Source: Halorubrum trapanicum
GTDB taxonomy: Archaea; Halobacteriota; Halobacteria; Halobacteriales; Haloferacaceae
Reading direction: 5' to 3'
NCBI RefSeq assembly: GCF_017873555.1
Contig: NZ_JAGGKE010000003.1
Location: 290,316-354,315, forward strand
DNA length: 64,000 bases
Both the position numbers and the translations under genes were made by a program. Under the pieces are notes generated by a model that saw only the letters and a list, made by a program, of their open reading frames with translations, was not told the origin of the DNA and searched no databases. This document shows, piece by piece, positions 17,251-26,473 of this stretch. Position 1 is the stretch's first letter, and each line of letters begins with the position of its first letter.

Positions 17251-19022
17251 ACGCGGACGGCGCGCCCGACGAGGCGACCGGGTCCGCGAGCGACGACGCG
17301 TCCGCCGCGACCGCAGACGCGTCCACCGCTCCCGACGCCGACTCCCCGCACATCCTCTCCGAGGGATCCGCGCTCGACGACGAGGAGGGCGTCGCCGCCG
17401 AGGCGGACGAGACGTTCCACGCCTTCTGGGCCGACGTCGTCGCCGACGAGGTCGAATCCCGAGACCCCGACGAGCCGATCGTGATCAAGGGCGGCGTCTC
17501 GCCCTCGGGGGTCGCGCACCTCGGCAACTTCAACGAGATCATGCGCGGCTACTTCGTCGCCGAGGTGCTGCGCGACCGCGGCCACGAGGTCCGGCAGGTG
17601 TTCACCTCCGACGACAAGGATCCGCTCCGGAAGGTCCCGCGCAAGCTGGCGAACGCGGACGGCGAGATCGTCGGGCTGGGCGAGGTCGACGCGGGCGCGC
17701 TCGGCCGCAACCTCGGGAAGCCGTACACGTCTATCCCGGACCCGTTCGGGGAGAGCGAGTCGTACGCGGCCCACTTCGCGGGCCTGCTGAAGGCCGACGC
17801 CGACCGTCTGAACGTCCCCGTCGAGATGCTCTCGAACACCGATCTGTACGCCGACGGCGCGTTCGACGACGCGATCCGGACCGTCCTCTCCGACGTCGAC
17901 CGCGTCCGCGAGGTGCTCTCGCCGTACCAGGACAAGGTCGACGACGAGTACGTCCCCTTCAACCCGGTTTGTTCGGAGTGCGGCAAGGTGACGGAGACGG
18001 TGACGGCGATAGACCTCGAAAGCGAGACCGTCGAGTACGTCTGTACCGACATGGACGCCGGCGGCACCACCATCGAGGGGTGCGGCCACGAGGGCACCGC
18101 GACGTTCCGCGAGGGGAAGCTCCCGTGGCGGCTGGAGTGGCCCGCCCAGTGGGGCGTCCTCGGCGTCGACTTCGAGCCGTTCGGGAAGGACCACGCCGAG
18201 GGGTCGTGGCCCTCCGGGGTCGACGTCGCGCGGAACGTCTTCGGCGAGGAGCCGCCAGTGCCGATGGTGTACGAGTGGTTCACGCTCAACGGCGAGGCGT
18301 TCTCCTCCTCCGAGGGCAACGTCGTCACGGTCCAGGAGCTGCTTGAGCTGATCGAACCCGAGGTGTTGCGCTACTTCTTCGCGCTCCACCCGAAGAAGGC
18401 CCGCGACCTGAACGTCGAGCGGCTCGACCAGCTGGTCGACCGCTTCGACCGGTTCGAGCGCGCCTACTTCGGCGAGGTCGACGACGAGGACCTCACCGCC
18501 TTCGCCGAGCGCGCCTACCCGTTCGTCGTCGGCCGGCCCGACGACCCGCCGGCGGAGAAGCCGATCCGGCTCCCGTACACGTTCGCGGCGGTCCTCGGGA
18601 TGGTGGACGACCCCGACTTCCGCGAGCGCCTCGCCCGCGACGAGGGGCACATCCCCGACGACGCCGACGACGACGCGGTCGACGCCGCGCTCGCCCGCGT
18701 GGAGCAGGCCCGGAACTGGGCCGAGCGGACCGAAAACGAGTACGACTACCGACTCCAGACCGACCTCCCGGCGGTCGAATTCGACGAGGACGTCGCGGCC
18801 GCGCTCGACGACCTCGCCGACTTCGTCGCGGCCGGCCACGACGGCGAGGAGATTCAGGGGGCGATGTACGAGACGGCCCGCGAGTACGACGTCGAGGTGA
18901 GCGACTTCTTCGCTGCCGGCTACCGCCTGTTCTTCGACGACACGCAGGGACCGCGGCTCGGGGAGTTCCTCGGCGAACTGGAGCGCGACTACGTCGTCAG
19001 CCGACTCCGGCGGGAGGCGTAG
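17247..19022 (+). CDS. lysS: Lysine--tRNA ligase, class I
   Basis: A 591-aa class I lysyl-tRNA synthetase, the archaeal type. The HIGH-equivalent is HLGN in GVAHLGNFNEIMRG, and the KMSKS-equivalent is in FSSSEGNVV. A zinc-ribbon insertion (CSECGKVTETV ... GCGHEG) is present. The ~45-residue acidic Ala/Ser/Asp-rich N-terminal extension is a halophile addition. It is second in the pyrH-lysS operon and abuts the following zinc-ribbon gene with no gap. Confidence 0.96.
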   Translation: MNADGAPDEATGSASDDASAATADASTAPDADSPHILSEGSALDDEEGVAAEADETFHAFWADVVADEVESRDPDEPIVIKGGVSPSGVAHLGNFNEIMRGYFVAEVLRDRGHEVRQVFTSDDKDPLRKVPRKLANADGEIVGLGEVDAGALGRNLGKPYTSIPDPFGESESYAAHFAGLLKADADRLNVPVEMLSNTDLYADGAFDDAIRTVLSDVDRVREVLSPYQDKVDDEYVPFNPVCSECGKVTETVTAIDLESETVEYVCTDMDAGGTTIEGCGHEGTATFREGKLPWRLEWPAQWGVLGVDFEPFGKDHAEGSWPSGVDVARNVFGEEPPVPMVYEWFTLNGEAFSSSEGNVVTVQELLELIEPEVLRYFFALHPKKARDLNVERLDQLVDRFDRFERAYFGEVDDEDLTAFAERAYPFVVGRPDDPPAEKPIRLPYTFAAVLGMVDDPDFRERLARDEGHIPDDADDDAVDAALARVEQARNWAERTENEYDYRLQTDLPAVEFDEDVAAALDDLADFVAAGHDGEEIQGAMYETAREYDVEVSDFFAAGYRLFFDDTQGPRLGEFLGELERDYVVSRLRREA

Positions 19023-19277
19023 ATGGCCGACGACCGTTCGCTCGACGACTTCGCCGCGCCGGACGAGACGGACGCCGACTCCGACGCCGCGAACGACGGG
19101 GGAGCCGACGGCGATTCGTCCCCCGCCCGCTCGGACGACGCGGACGGCGTCGAACCCGCGGTCGCCACCTCGACGTGGCACGCCGACGGCGCGGCGTGCG
19201 ACCGGTGCGGTGAGCGGGCCGAGCGCCGCTGGCGCGACGGCGACGCCCTCGTCTGTGCGGACTGCGCCTCGTGGTGA
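19023..19277 (+). CDS. Small acidic protein with a zinc-ribbon end (DUF7573-like)
   Basis: An 84-aa protein that starts on the base after the lysS stop. The first 55 residues are acidic and probably disordered; the C-terminus is a treble-clef-like ribbon CDRCG ... CADC with Trp/Arg between the cysteine pairs. This matches small haloarchaeal proteins found after lysS. Binding of zinc and perhaps RNA is inferred from the motif only. Confidence 0.75.
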   Translation: MADDRSLDDFAAPDETDADSDAANDGGADGDSSPARSDDADGVEPAVATSTWHADGAACDRCGERAERRWRDGDALVCADCASW

Positions 19278-19385
19278 TCCCGTCACCGCTGCGATCGCGC
19301 CGGCGTCCGGCGGTCAAAGCTTAAGACACCGGCCGTCGAGGTGTTCCGTGCGAGGGAGATTCATTGGGTGCTAAATTAAATATAA

Positions 19386-20288
19386 ATGAACTGTAATTCG
19401 GAACCCATCTACGCTTGGTCGGCGACCGCTCTCACGGCGGCGTACCTCTGCGTCGGGGCGCTGTTCGCGGCCGCGGTCGACCTCGCGGTCGCGTCCGCGG
19501 GCGGCTCCGCGGTCGGGTGGACGCCGACCCGCCTCGTCGGCGATTGGCTGTTGGTTGCCGGGTCCGGCGGGATCCTCTACGGCGCGGTCACGTACCATCG
19601 CCGACGAGCGGAGACCGCTCGCCGAGACCTCGAAACCTCCAACCAGCAGCTACAGGTGTTGAGTCGGGTGTTCCGACACAACGTGCGCAACGACCTCAAC
19701 GTGATCCAGGGGTACACCGACCTCTTGGCAGACCGGGTGGACGACGACCGGAGCCAGCGGTGTCTGGAGACGATCCGGCGGACGACCGACGACGTCGTCG
19801 CGATCAGCGAGAAGCTTCGGGTGATCGAGGACGCGTCGCCCGAACCGCCGGACGGTCGCGTCGACCTCGTCGACGCGGTCCACGAGGCGGTCGGCGTCGT
19901 CGACGCCGACGGGGCCGCGGTCACCGTCGAGACCCCCTCGGAGGCGTGGATCCGCGCGGACGACTCCGTCGAGTTCCCCATCCGCGAGGTGTTCGAGAAC
20001 GCGGTCACCCACAACGACGGCGCGGCGCGACGCGTGGAGGCGACGATCCGCGAGAACGGGACGACCACCTGCCTGGAGGTTACCGACAACGGACCGGGGA
20101 TCCCCCCGGACGAGCGCGCGGTGTTACAGGCCGAAGAGGAGACACCGCTCTCGCACGCGAGCAGCATCGGGCTGTGGCTCGTCAAGTGGATGTGCGAGAC
20201 GCAGGGCGGTTCCGTCCAGTTCGACGCGAGCGACGACGGCACCACGGTTCGACTCCGGTTCGAGTCGGCGGCGCCGCCCGCCACCTGA
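19386..20288 (+). CDS. Membrane sensor histidine kinase
   Basis: A 300-aa histidine kinase. Two membrane helices (about residues 12-36 and 50-70) form a minimal sensor without a PAS domain. The H-box has His98 in VFRHNVRNDLNVIQGY, typical of haloarchaeal HisKA variants. The HATPase_c part shows the N-box (FENAVTHND), DNGPGIP and GLWLVKW. No response regulator is adjacent. The AT-rich stretch AATTAAATATAAATG runs right into the start codon, so the transcript may begin elsewhere than the usual spacing. Confidence 0.9.
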   Translation: MNCNSEPIYAWSATALTAAYLCVGALFAAAVDLAVASAGGSAVGWTPTRLVGDWLLVAGSGGILYGAVTYHRRRAETARRDLETSNQQLQVLSRVFRHNVRNDLNVIQGYTDLLADRVDDDRSQRCLETIRRTTDDVVAISEKLRVIEDASPEPPDGRVDLVDAVHEAVGVVDADGAAVTVETPSEAWIRADDSVEFPIREVFENAVTHNDGAARRVEATIRENGTTTCLEVTDNGPGIPPDERAVLQAEEETPLSHASSIGLWLVKWMCETQGGSVQFDASDDGTTVRLRFESAAPPAT

Positions 20289-20310
20289 ATCAAGGAGAGA
20301 GTCCCGCCGT

Positions 20311-20445
20311 TTACTCCAGCTCGGTGATCGTCACGGCGTACACCGCGCCGCAGTTCCCACATTCGACGTGGACCCCGCGGCTCGTCTCGCCGCGGGTGAA
20401 CTCGGATATCTCCTCCGAACACGAGCACTCGAACTGGACTTTCAT
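20311..20445 (-). CDS. Small zinc-ribbon protein (44 aa, DUF7838-like)
   Basis: A 44-aa protein with two cysteine pairs, Cys7/Cys9 and Cys29/Cys32 (FECSCSEE ... VECGNCGAVY), a compact zinc-ribbon. Such tiny proteins are frequent and expressed in haloarchaea; function is unknown. The coding frame is clean, with a TTTAAATACG-type promoter element ~25 bases upstream on the minus strand. Confidence 0.75.
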   Translation of the reverse strand: MKVQFECSCSEEISEFTRGETSRGVHVECGNCGAVYAVTITELE

Positions 20446-20556
20446 TGCCCTACGTCCGTCCTTCTCGTATTTAAAAGAAACCGATACGGAATCAACGGCG
20501 AAAACCGACCGTCGCGCCGCCGCGGCGGGCGGTCTCGGGTCGGGACCGCGTCGGCG

Positions 20557-20850
20557 TCAGTCGTCGTCGACGATGACTTCGACGGGCCCGTCGTCGTCTT
20601 CGACCGGATCCCCCTCGGAACCGGCGGAGCCGCCGGACTGCTTCTGCTGGTAGTACAGGCCGCCGGCGACCGCGAGGACGACCCACGACCGCCAGTTGGC
20701 GAGGTTCAGCGTGTAGCCGATGCCGAACGGCTTCTCGACGAGCATCCCCTTGCCGGGCTGCCAGTACGACGAGAGCAGCCGTCCGAGGCTCGGGCGCTCG
20801 AAGTTGTACGGGATGCCGAGAATCTCTCCCGACGACTGTTTGTCTGCCAT
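20557..20850 (-). CDS. DUF5808 domain protein
   Basis: A 97-aa protein with the DUF5808 core (LGIPYNFERPSL, then FGIGYTLNLANWRSWVVL). A single membrane helix at ~residues 53-67 is followed by a Gly/Asp-rich acidic tail. The core is found in bacterial and archaeal membrane-associated proteins of unknown role. The start at 20850 gives the compact family beginning MADKQSSGE and is preceded by TTTATGG. Confidence 0.85.
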   Translation of the reverse strand: MADKQSSGEILGIPYNFERPSLGRLLSSYWQPGKGMLVEKPFGIGYTLNLANWRSWVVLAVAGGLYYQQKQSGGSAGSEGDPVEDDDGPVEVIVDDD

Positions 20851-20948
20851 ACGCGTCCCTCTGTCGGCCGGCACCATAAATCGTGGCGCAACCGCCCTGC
20901 GGTCGCGCCGTGCGGCGCGCCACCCGACCGTCGTTCGCTCCGCCGCCG

Positions 20949-22685
20949 TCAGCGATACCGACCGCGGTCCGCCACGTCCCGAAGCCGGTCGAGGACCTCG
21001 TCGTCGCCGACCGACTCGTAGCCCGACTCGAGCGCCGCTATCAGCGGCTCCGGATCGGTCGCGGTCGCCCGGACCGACCCCTCGAACACGTGGAGGTCCA
21101 TCGCGTGGTCCTCGACGTGACCCGTGTGGTAGCCGAGTCCGAAGTCGATGAGGTACGTCTCCGGCGCCGCGCTCGACTCCCCGCTCGTCTCCGCACCCTC
21201 GGCGTCACCTCGCGCCGCCGCCGCGCGGTCGGGCGACACCCGCACGTTCCGTGTGGTCGGGTCGCCGTGGACGATCCCCGCGTCGTGAAGCCGCGCGAGG
21301 TGGCGACCGACCGCTTCTGTCCGGCGCTCGTCGAGGGCCGTCGCGAGGTCGCGCTCGCCGACGTGCTGGAGCGTCAGCGTCGTGTTCGCGAGGTCGACGT
21401 CGTACACGAGGGGGGTCGGGACGCCCGCGCGCCGCGCCTCGCTCGTCAGCCGGGCCTCCGCGACGGTCCGGTCGCGCCTGAGCGTCCGGTCGAGTTCGGG
21501 GTGGCGGTACGACTTCTCCTCGCGCCGCTTGATCACGCGGCGGTCGCCGCCGGTCCCCTCGACCGTCACGGTCGCCTCCGCGCCGCGGCGGTCCGCCTCC
21601 GAGTCGCGTCCCGCGGTTCCCGGTCCGCCACCCGCGCGTCCGCGCGCCACCGACTCCCCCGACCGCCACGTCACCGGCACCTGGTCCGGCCGGAAGCTCG
21701 GGTCGACCGCGGACTCCGAAATCTCGACGGTGTCGCCGGCGGCCGCCATCTTCGCGCCCAACACGGCGATCATCCCGGCGTTGTCCCGGAGGAAGCGCGG
21801 CTCCGGCGCGTGGAAATCGGCGCCGCGGACCTCGCACATCGCGGCCAGCATCTCCCGCAGACGGTCGTTCTGCGCGACGCCGCCGCCCAACACCAGCTCG
21901 TCGGCGCCCGTCAGCGACAAGGCACGCTCGGACACCTCCGCGAGCATCGCGAACACGTGTTCCTGAAGCGAAAAGCAGATCTCCTCGACGGGGACGCCGT
22001 CGTCCGCGGCGTCGTTGGCGGCCGAGCTGATCCCGGAAAACGAGAAGTCCATCCCCTTGACGACGTAGGGGAGATCAAGGAGGTCGGCGACCGAGTCCGC
22101 CCCGCTCTCACCGGAACCGGTCTCGGCGAACTCCGCGGCCGCCGACTCCACCTTCGGCCCGCCGGGGTGACTCCACCCGACGTGCCGCGTGAACTTGTCG
22201 ATGGCGTTGCCCACGCCCGCGTCCATCGTCTCGCCGAGGACGCGGTAGCGCCCGTCGTGGTAGCCGAGCAGGTGCGCGTTCGCGCCCGAGGCGTTCAGAC
22301 ACACCGGATTGTCGAACCCGGAGCGGTGGCGGCCGATCTCGAGGTGCGCGACCATGTGGTTGACGCCGACGAGGGGGACGCCGAGCGTCCCGGCGAGCGC
22401 CCGCGCGGCGGTTCCGACGATCCGGAGGCAGGGACCGAGTCCCGGCCCGCGGGAGAAGGCGACCGCGTCGACCGCGTCGGGACCGTGTTCCGCCTCGGCC
22501 GCGGTCAACACCCGGTCGACGACCTCGGGGATCGCCTCCGACATGTGTTCGGCGGCCTCGCGCGGGTGAATGCCGCCGCTGTCCGGCTCGTAGGGGTCGG
22601 ATTCGATGAGAACTGAGTCAGTCTCGGCGTCGTACAACGCGGCGCTCGCGCACCACGCGGTACCCTCGATGCCGAGAACGCGCAT
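20949..22685 (-). CDS. kae1-bud32: KEOPS bifunctional tRNA threonylcarbamoyl transferase/kinase Kae1-Bud32
   Basis: A 578-aa fusion of the two core subunits of the KEOPS complex, which makes t6A at position 37 of ANN-decoding tRNAs. Residues 1-~330 are Kae1 (ASKHA fold) with the metal-binding HMVAH motif, SRGPGLGPCLR and LVLGGGVAQN. After an acidic Gly-rich linker, ~390-578 is Bud32, a small kinase-like ATPase with VIKRR, VHGDPTTRNV and LIDFGLGY. It is last in the aIF2-gamma to S24e operon, nine bases after S24e. Confidence 0.97.
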   Translation of the reverse strand: MRVLGIEGTAWCASAALYDAETDSVLIESDPYEPDSGGIHPREAAEHMSEAIPEVVDRVLTAAEAEHGPDAVDAVAFSRGPGLGPCLRIVGTAARALAGTLGVPLVGVNHMVAHLEIGRHRSGFDNPVCLNASGANAHLLGYHDGRYRVLGETMDAGVGNAIDKFTRHVGWSHPGGPKVESAAAEFAETGSGESGADSVADLLDLPYVVKGMDFSFSGISSAANDAADDGVPVEEICFSLQEHVFAMLAEVSERALSLTGADELVLGGGVAQNDRLREMLAAMCEVRGADFHAPEPRFLRDNAGMIAVLGAKMAAAGDTVEISESAVDPSFRPDQVPVTWRSGESVARGRAGGGPGTAGRDSEADRRGAEATVTVEGTGGDRRVIKRREEKSYRHPELDRTLRRDRTVAEARLTSEARRAGVPTPLVYDVDLANTTLTLQHVGERDLATALDERRTEAVGRHLARLHDAGIVHGDPTTRNVRVSPDRAAAARGDAEGAETSGESSAAPETYLIDFGLGYHTGHVEDHAMDLHVFEGSVRATATDPEPLIAALESGYESVGDDEVLDRLRDVADRGRYR

Positions 22686-22694
22686 CCGGCGGGG

Positions 22695-23000
22695 TTACGC
22701 TTCCTCGGCGTCCGCCTCTTCGTCGCCGATCTTGTTGCGTTCGAGCATGTGGTCCTGCTCGACGTCCAGCGCGTCGGCGGCCGAGTCGTACACCTTCGCG
22801 TAGCCGACCGTCTTGCGCATGCCGAACTTCGTGTCCAGCTCGTGGACGACGACCTCCTCGGAGTCCTTGTCGAGCTTGGCCGCGAGCGAGTCGCGGACCG
22901 ACAGCCGCGAGGGGGTGGCCTCCTCGTGGGTCGTTTCGAAACGGATGTCCGTGCGGTGCAGCATCGGGTTCTCCTCCTCGGAGATGATATCGACGTCCAT
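22695..23000 (-). CDS. rps24e: 30S ribosomal protein S24e
   Basis: A 101-aa ribosomal protein S24e (MDVDIISEEENPML; REI-like ETTHEEATPSRLSVRDSLA; FGMRKTVGYAKVYD). It is acidic and ends in a Glu/Asp-rich tail. It lies between the dephospho-CoA kinase gene and kae1-bud32. In most archaea rps27ae sits directly after it; here only nine bases separate it from kae1, so rps27ae is missing from this place. Confidence 0.96.
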   Translation of the reverse strand: MDVDIISEEENPMLHRTDIRFETTHEEATPSRLSVRDSLAAKLDKDSEEVVVHELDTKFGMRKTVGYAKVYDSAADALDVEQDHMLERNKIGDEEADAEEA

Positions 23001-23147
23001 GGTTCAGTTGGGCGTATATCCCCTCGAAAGCTGTAAAAGGATTTCGAAGCGGGGGTGTCGCCGCCGAACTCCCGTCGACCGTCGGCTTCGGCGTCCTCGG
23101 AGCAGCCGTCGTCGACCGCCGGTAACGGTCGCGACCGCCGGTGACCT

Positions 23148-23780
23148 CTACTCCGATCCGGCCGAGTCGTCTCCGGCGGTCTCGTCGGGGTCGATCCCGA
23201 GAACCTCGTACGCGGTCGCCGTGTCGCCCGCCAACCCCTCGAACAGCTCCCGCGCCCGCCGCCGGGTCTCGGGCGTGACCGCGACGCGGACCATCCCCTC
23301 GCCCGGCTGGCCGTAGACGACCGTCGACCCGAGCGGCGCCGCGAGCATCGCCGGCAGCGCCGCCAGGTCCTCCTCGCCGGTCACCTCGATCGTCACCGAC
23401 TCGTCCGCTGCGAGCGCCTCGGAGAGCGCGTCGAGCAGCGCCCGCGACAGCCCCGCCGCCGGGTTCTCGACCGCGATCCGTCGCTCCTCGGTCGCCGCGA
23501 GCGCGGTCTCGATCTCCTCGCGGACCGCCTCGCGCTCCGTCTTCCCGTCGACCAGCGCGGCGTCCGGCGCGCGGCCGGCCTCCCGGAGGTGATAGGTGAC
23601 CACGTCGCCGACGGCGATCAGTCGTGGGGACCGCTCCGCCGGCGAGCCGTGTCGCTCGCGGGTCTCGTCGACGGCCTCCAGAAGAGCGGAGATGTCCGTC
23701 GTCACCGGTCCCAGCGGCTCCTTGAACGCGTCGCGCAGCGATTCGGGCAGCGTGAGAAGCGGGTCGGATGCGTCGGTCAT
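23148..23780 (-). CDS. GTP-dependent dephospho-CoA kinase (DUF359)
   Basis: A 210-aa member of DUF359, shown in Thermococcus to be the archaeal dephospho-CoA kinase that uses GTP, the last step of CoA synthesis. Family stretches: LIAVGDVVTYHL, ALVDGKTERE, ENPAAGLSRAL, IEVTGEEDLAALPAMLAAPLGSTVVYGQPGEGMV. It is in its conserved place between spt4 and rps24e. The C-terminus is acidic. Confidence 0.93.
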   Translation of the reverse strand: MTDASDPLLTLPESLRDAFKEPLGPVTTDISALLEAVDETRERHGSPAERSPRLIAVGDVVTYHLREAGRAPDAALVDGKTEREAVREEIETALAATEERRIAVENPAAGLSRALLDALSEALAADESVTIEVTGEEDLAALPAMLAAPLGSTVVYGQPGEGMVRVAVTPETRRRARELFEGLAGDTATAYEVLGIDPDETAGDDSAGSE

Positions 23781-23811
23781 CTTCCTCCTCCTCCGGTGTC
23801 GACGCGGACGG

Positions 23812-24009
23812 TTACCGGACCTTGAGCGCGTACGCGCCCGCCTCGGAGACGTTCATCTCTTCGGCGATCTGGCTGTCCGCGGGCTTGGTGATGATGACGT
23901 AGCCCGCCCAGTCCTCCGTCAGCGACGACGACCCGCAGAGCGCGCAGGTCTGGGCGTCCGGGTCGTTGACGTGGTGACACTCCCGACACGCCAGGCGGTC
24001 CTCGGCCAT
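23812..24009 (-). CDS. spt4: Transcription elongation factor Spt4 (RpoE'')
   Basis: A 65-aa zinc protein with Cys8/Cys11 and Cys22/Cys25, then the conserved WAGYVIITKPADSQIAEEMN. Spt4 binds Spt5/NusG and keeps RNA polymerase processive. Its ATG overlaps the stop of rpo7 by one base, so it is co-translated. Confidence 0.96.
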   Translation of the reverse strand: MAEDRLACRECHHVNDPDAQTCALCGSSSLTEDWAGYVIITKPADSQIAEEMNVSEAGAYALKVR

Positions 24010-24584
24010 CAGTCGGCCTCCTCACCGGTCTGTTCGCGGTGTTTCCGCTGGCCTTCGAGCCAGTCGTGTTTGCCGAGACCGGGCTGTTTCGCCGTGAGTC
24101 CGATCTTCGAGTCGCGGGGGTTGCGCTCGTCGATGCTCTTGGTGACGACGCGGACTCGCACGGCGTCGTCGACGCCGAGCGTCTTGTCCGAGTCCGACGA
24201 GGCGAGCTGCTGGTTCGCGCCGTCGAACGTGAGGTACTCGTCGGTGATCTGCGAGACGTGGAGCAGCCCGTCCACCGGACCGATCCCGACGAACGCGCCG
24301 AACTCCACCGTCTCGACGACGGTGCCGTCGGCGACCTCCTGCATGTCGGGGTCGTAGGTGAGCGCGTCGAACTCCGCCTCGTAGTAGACGCCGGGTCGGT
24401 TGTGTAACACCGCCCCCTCGCCGATGTCGTGAACCTCGATGACGCTCACGACGCTGCCGACGTCCTCGTCCATTCGTCCTTCCAGCTTGTCTTGGAGCAG
24501 AGCTTTCACCCGCTCGTCGGTGACGTCCGCCAGGTGCTTCGGCGGGACCTCGACCGTGTCCTTGAGTCGAACTCGTTTGTACAT
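24009..24584 (-). CDS. rpo7: DNA-directed RNA polymerase subunit Rpo7 (RpoE')
   Basis: A 191-aa Rpo7, the polymerase stalk subunit. An N-terminal RNP-like domain (MYKRVRLKDTVEVPPKHL) is followed by an S1 RNA-binding domain (VETVEFGAFVGIGPVDGLLHVSQITDEY, about residues 83-165). It partners with Rpo4 in RNA binding and promoter opening. It is within the aIF2-gamma operon, 21 bases after the PIN-domain gene. Confidence 0.96.
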   Translation of the reverse strand: MYKRVRLKDTVEVPPKHLADVTDERVKALLQDKLEGRMDEDVGSVVSVIEVHDIGEGAVLHNRPGVYYEAEFDALTYDPDMQEVADGTVVETVEFGAFVGIGPVDGLLHVSQITDEYLTFDGANQQLASSDSDKTLGVDDAVRVRVVTKSIDERNPRDSKIGLTAKQPGLGKHDWLEGQRKHREQTGEEAD

Positions 24585-24605
24585 GTTGTTGGTTGTCCGC
24601 GGCCG

Positions 24606-25100
24606 CTATGGTTCCGTTATCGCCAGTGTGTTCCGACCCCTTAAACCGATTACTGGTGCGCCCGCCTCCAGCACCCGGTTCGCGAGGGGTCCGTCGACCG
24701 TGACGACGGCGTCGACCCGGCCGGCCGCGGCCAGGGCGACGAGCGCGTCGTCGGCGTACGATTCGTCCGTCTCCACCGCCTCCGCCCGCTCCGCGAGGTC
24801 CGCGCCGACGCTCGCGGCGGTCGCCTCCGCGCCGTTCCCGCCCTGGAGGCCGTCCAGCTCCGCGACCACCGCCGCCGGCACCACGGTCTCGTAGCCGCCG
24901 AGGAGCCGATCCAGCTCCTCGAACAGCCGCAGGTCCGCTTCGACCGGCGCCATCAGGGCACTCGCGTCGAGCGCGACGACCGGAGCGCCGTCCGGACCGT
25001 TCCCCGCGAGATCTCCGCTGCGGGCGTCGCCCGCGGGGGTCGGCTCCGCGTCGCCCGCGGAGGTCGACTCCGGGCCGTCCGCGCGGGCGTCGTCGGCCAC
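24606..25100 (-). CDS. PIN-domain protein (Fcf1/VapC-like nuclease fold)
   Basis: A 164-aa protein with a GTG start, just after aIF2-gamma. Residues ~40-164 form a PIN domain: VVALDASALM (first Asp), VPAAVVAELDGL, DESYADDALVALAA and VVTVDGPLANRVLEAGAPVIGLRG. The acidic metal-binding residues are present, so it is likely an active endoribonuclease. In archaea this position is conserved and thought to serve rRNA maturation. The first 40 residues are an Ala/Gly/Asp-rich, repeat-like extension that may be non-essential or mis-started. Confidence 0.85.
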   Translation of the reverse strand: MADDARADGPESTSAGDAEPTPAGDARSGDLAGNGPDGAPVVALDASALMAPVEADLRLFEELDRLLGGYETVVPAAVVAELDGLQGGNGAEATAASVGADLAERAEAVETDESYADDALVALAAAGRVDAVVTVDGPLANRVLEAGAPVIGLRGRNTLAITEP

Positions 25101-25101
25101 G

Positions 25102-26346
25102 CTACGCGAGCGTCCCGACGCCGATGAGGCGCCAGCGCGCGCCGACGCGTCGGTTGATCGCGATCTGGGCGCCCTCCTCGGCGCAGACGGGCCGCTTGAG
25201 GCTCACCTCGCACTCGCCGTCGCGCGCGCTCGTCACGGCGCCGACCGTCGTCGCCGTGCCGACCGTGAGCATCAGCGGCTCGCCGGTGCTGATCTCCTCG
25301 ATGTCGCTCTCGCCGCTCTCGTCGTCCTCCTTGCCGACGACGCGGTCGAGGAGGTCGACTTTCATCTCGAACTCCTCGCGGGTCGGCGGGAGCGTCCCCG
25401 GCTCGCCGGCGACCTGTCCGGCGAGGGCGTCGCCCTTCGTCAGACTGGGGTCGAGTCCGGTGCCGACGCCGAGGAGGCCGCCGGGACGGGCGGTCTCGAC
25501 GTCGTGGCTGCCGGCCTGAAGCGACCGAACGGACGTTTCGAGGGGGCGCCACTCGGTCTGTCCCCCCTCCTCGACCTCGCGGCCCGGGCGGATCTCCAGG
25601 CCGTCGCCGACCGACAGCTCGCCGCGGACCAGCGAGCCGCCGACGACGCCGCCCTTGAGGTCCTCCGCGGTCGCGCCCGGGCGGTTGATGTCGAACGAGC
25701 GCGCCGCGTACATCCGGGCGCTCTCGTCCGGGTCGCGCTCCGGGGTCGGGATCTCGGACTCGACGGCGTCGATGAGGAGATCGAGGTTGACCTCCTGTTG
25801 GGCCGAGACGGGGACGATCGGCGCGTCCTCCGCGACGGTCCCCTCGACGAACTCCTGAATCTGCTGGTAGTTGTCGACGGCGCGGTCGCGGTCGACGAGG
25901 TCGACCTTGTTCTGCGCGATGACGATGTTCTCGATCCCGATGAGATCGAGCGCCATCAGGTGCTCTTCCGTCTGGGCCTGCGGGACGTCCTCGGTCGCGC
26001 TCACGACGAGGACCGCCCCGTCCATGATCGAGGCGCCCGAGAGCATCGTCGCCATCAGCGTCTCGTGGCCCGGCGCGTCGACGAACGACACCGTCCGGAC
26101 CGGCTCGCTCGCGGAGCCGTCCTCGCACTCCTCGTCGACGGTGTAACACTCCGGCTCGTCGACGCCGGGACAGCGGCGGAACGTCGCGTCCGCGTACCCC
26201 AGCCGTATCGAGATACCGCGTTTCATCTCCTCGCTGTGCTGGTCGGTCCACGAGCCGGACAACGCCTGTACCAGCGTGGTCTTCCCGTGGTCGACGTGAC
26301 CGACGAGACCGATGTTCACCTCCGGTTGTGTGTTGGCTTCAGTCAC
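25102..26346 (-). CDS. eif2g: Translation initiation factor IF-2 subunit gamma
   Basis: A 414-aa aIF2-gamma GTPase that brings initiator Met-tRNA to the ribosome. It has G1 [13 protein letters not shown]3 DAPGHE, G4 AQNKVD and a zinc-knuckle-like insert with four cysteines between G1 and G3. Domains II and III follow with the substrate-tRNA binding surfaces. It heads the minus-strand operon down to kae1-bud32. Its upstream region is shared with the dispersed repeat copy at 26474. Confidence 0.97.
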   Translation of the reverse strand: MTEANTQPEVNIGLVGHVDHGKTTLVQALSGSWTDQHSEEMKRGISIRLGYADATFRRCPGVDEPECYTVDEECEDGSASEPVRTVSFVDAPGHETLMATMLSGASIMDGAVLVVSATEDVPQAQTEEHLMALDLIGIENIVIAQNKVDLVDRDRAVDNYQQIQEFVEGTVAEDAPIVPVSAQQEVNLDLLIDAVESEIPTPERDPDESARMYAARSFDINRPGATAEDLKGGVVGGSLVRGELSVGDGLEIRPGREVEEGGQTEWRPLETSVRSLQAGSHDVETARPGGLLGVGTGLDPSLTKGDALAGQVAGEPGTLPPTREEFEMKVDLLDRVVGKEDDESGESDIEEISTGEPLMLTVGTATTVGAVTSARDGECEVSLKRPVCAEEGAQIAINRRVGARWRLIGVGTLA

Positions 26347-26473
26347 TGTTGGACCTCCTAACGGAGTAGTCTTGTGCGAATTTCGCCCCGTGCGAGTGAT
26401 AAAGTTGCTGTTATAGCCGCGAGAGACGTCCGCGAGCGAGCCGACGAGGAACCATTTGGTCCCCCAATGCGGT

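Noticed and set aside
19386..20288. Two-component pair
   Set aside because: Only the histidine kinase is present; no receiver-domain gene is adjacent.
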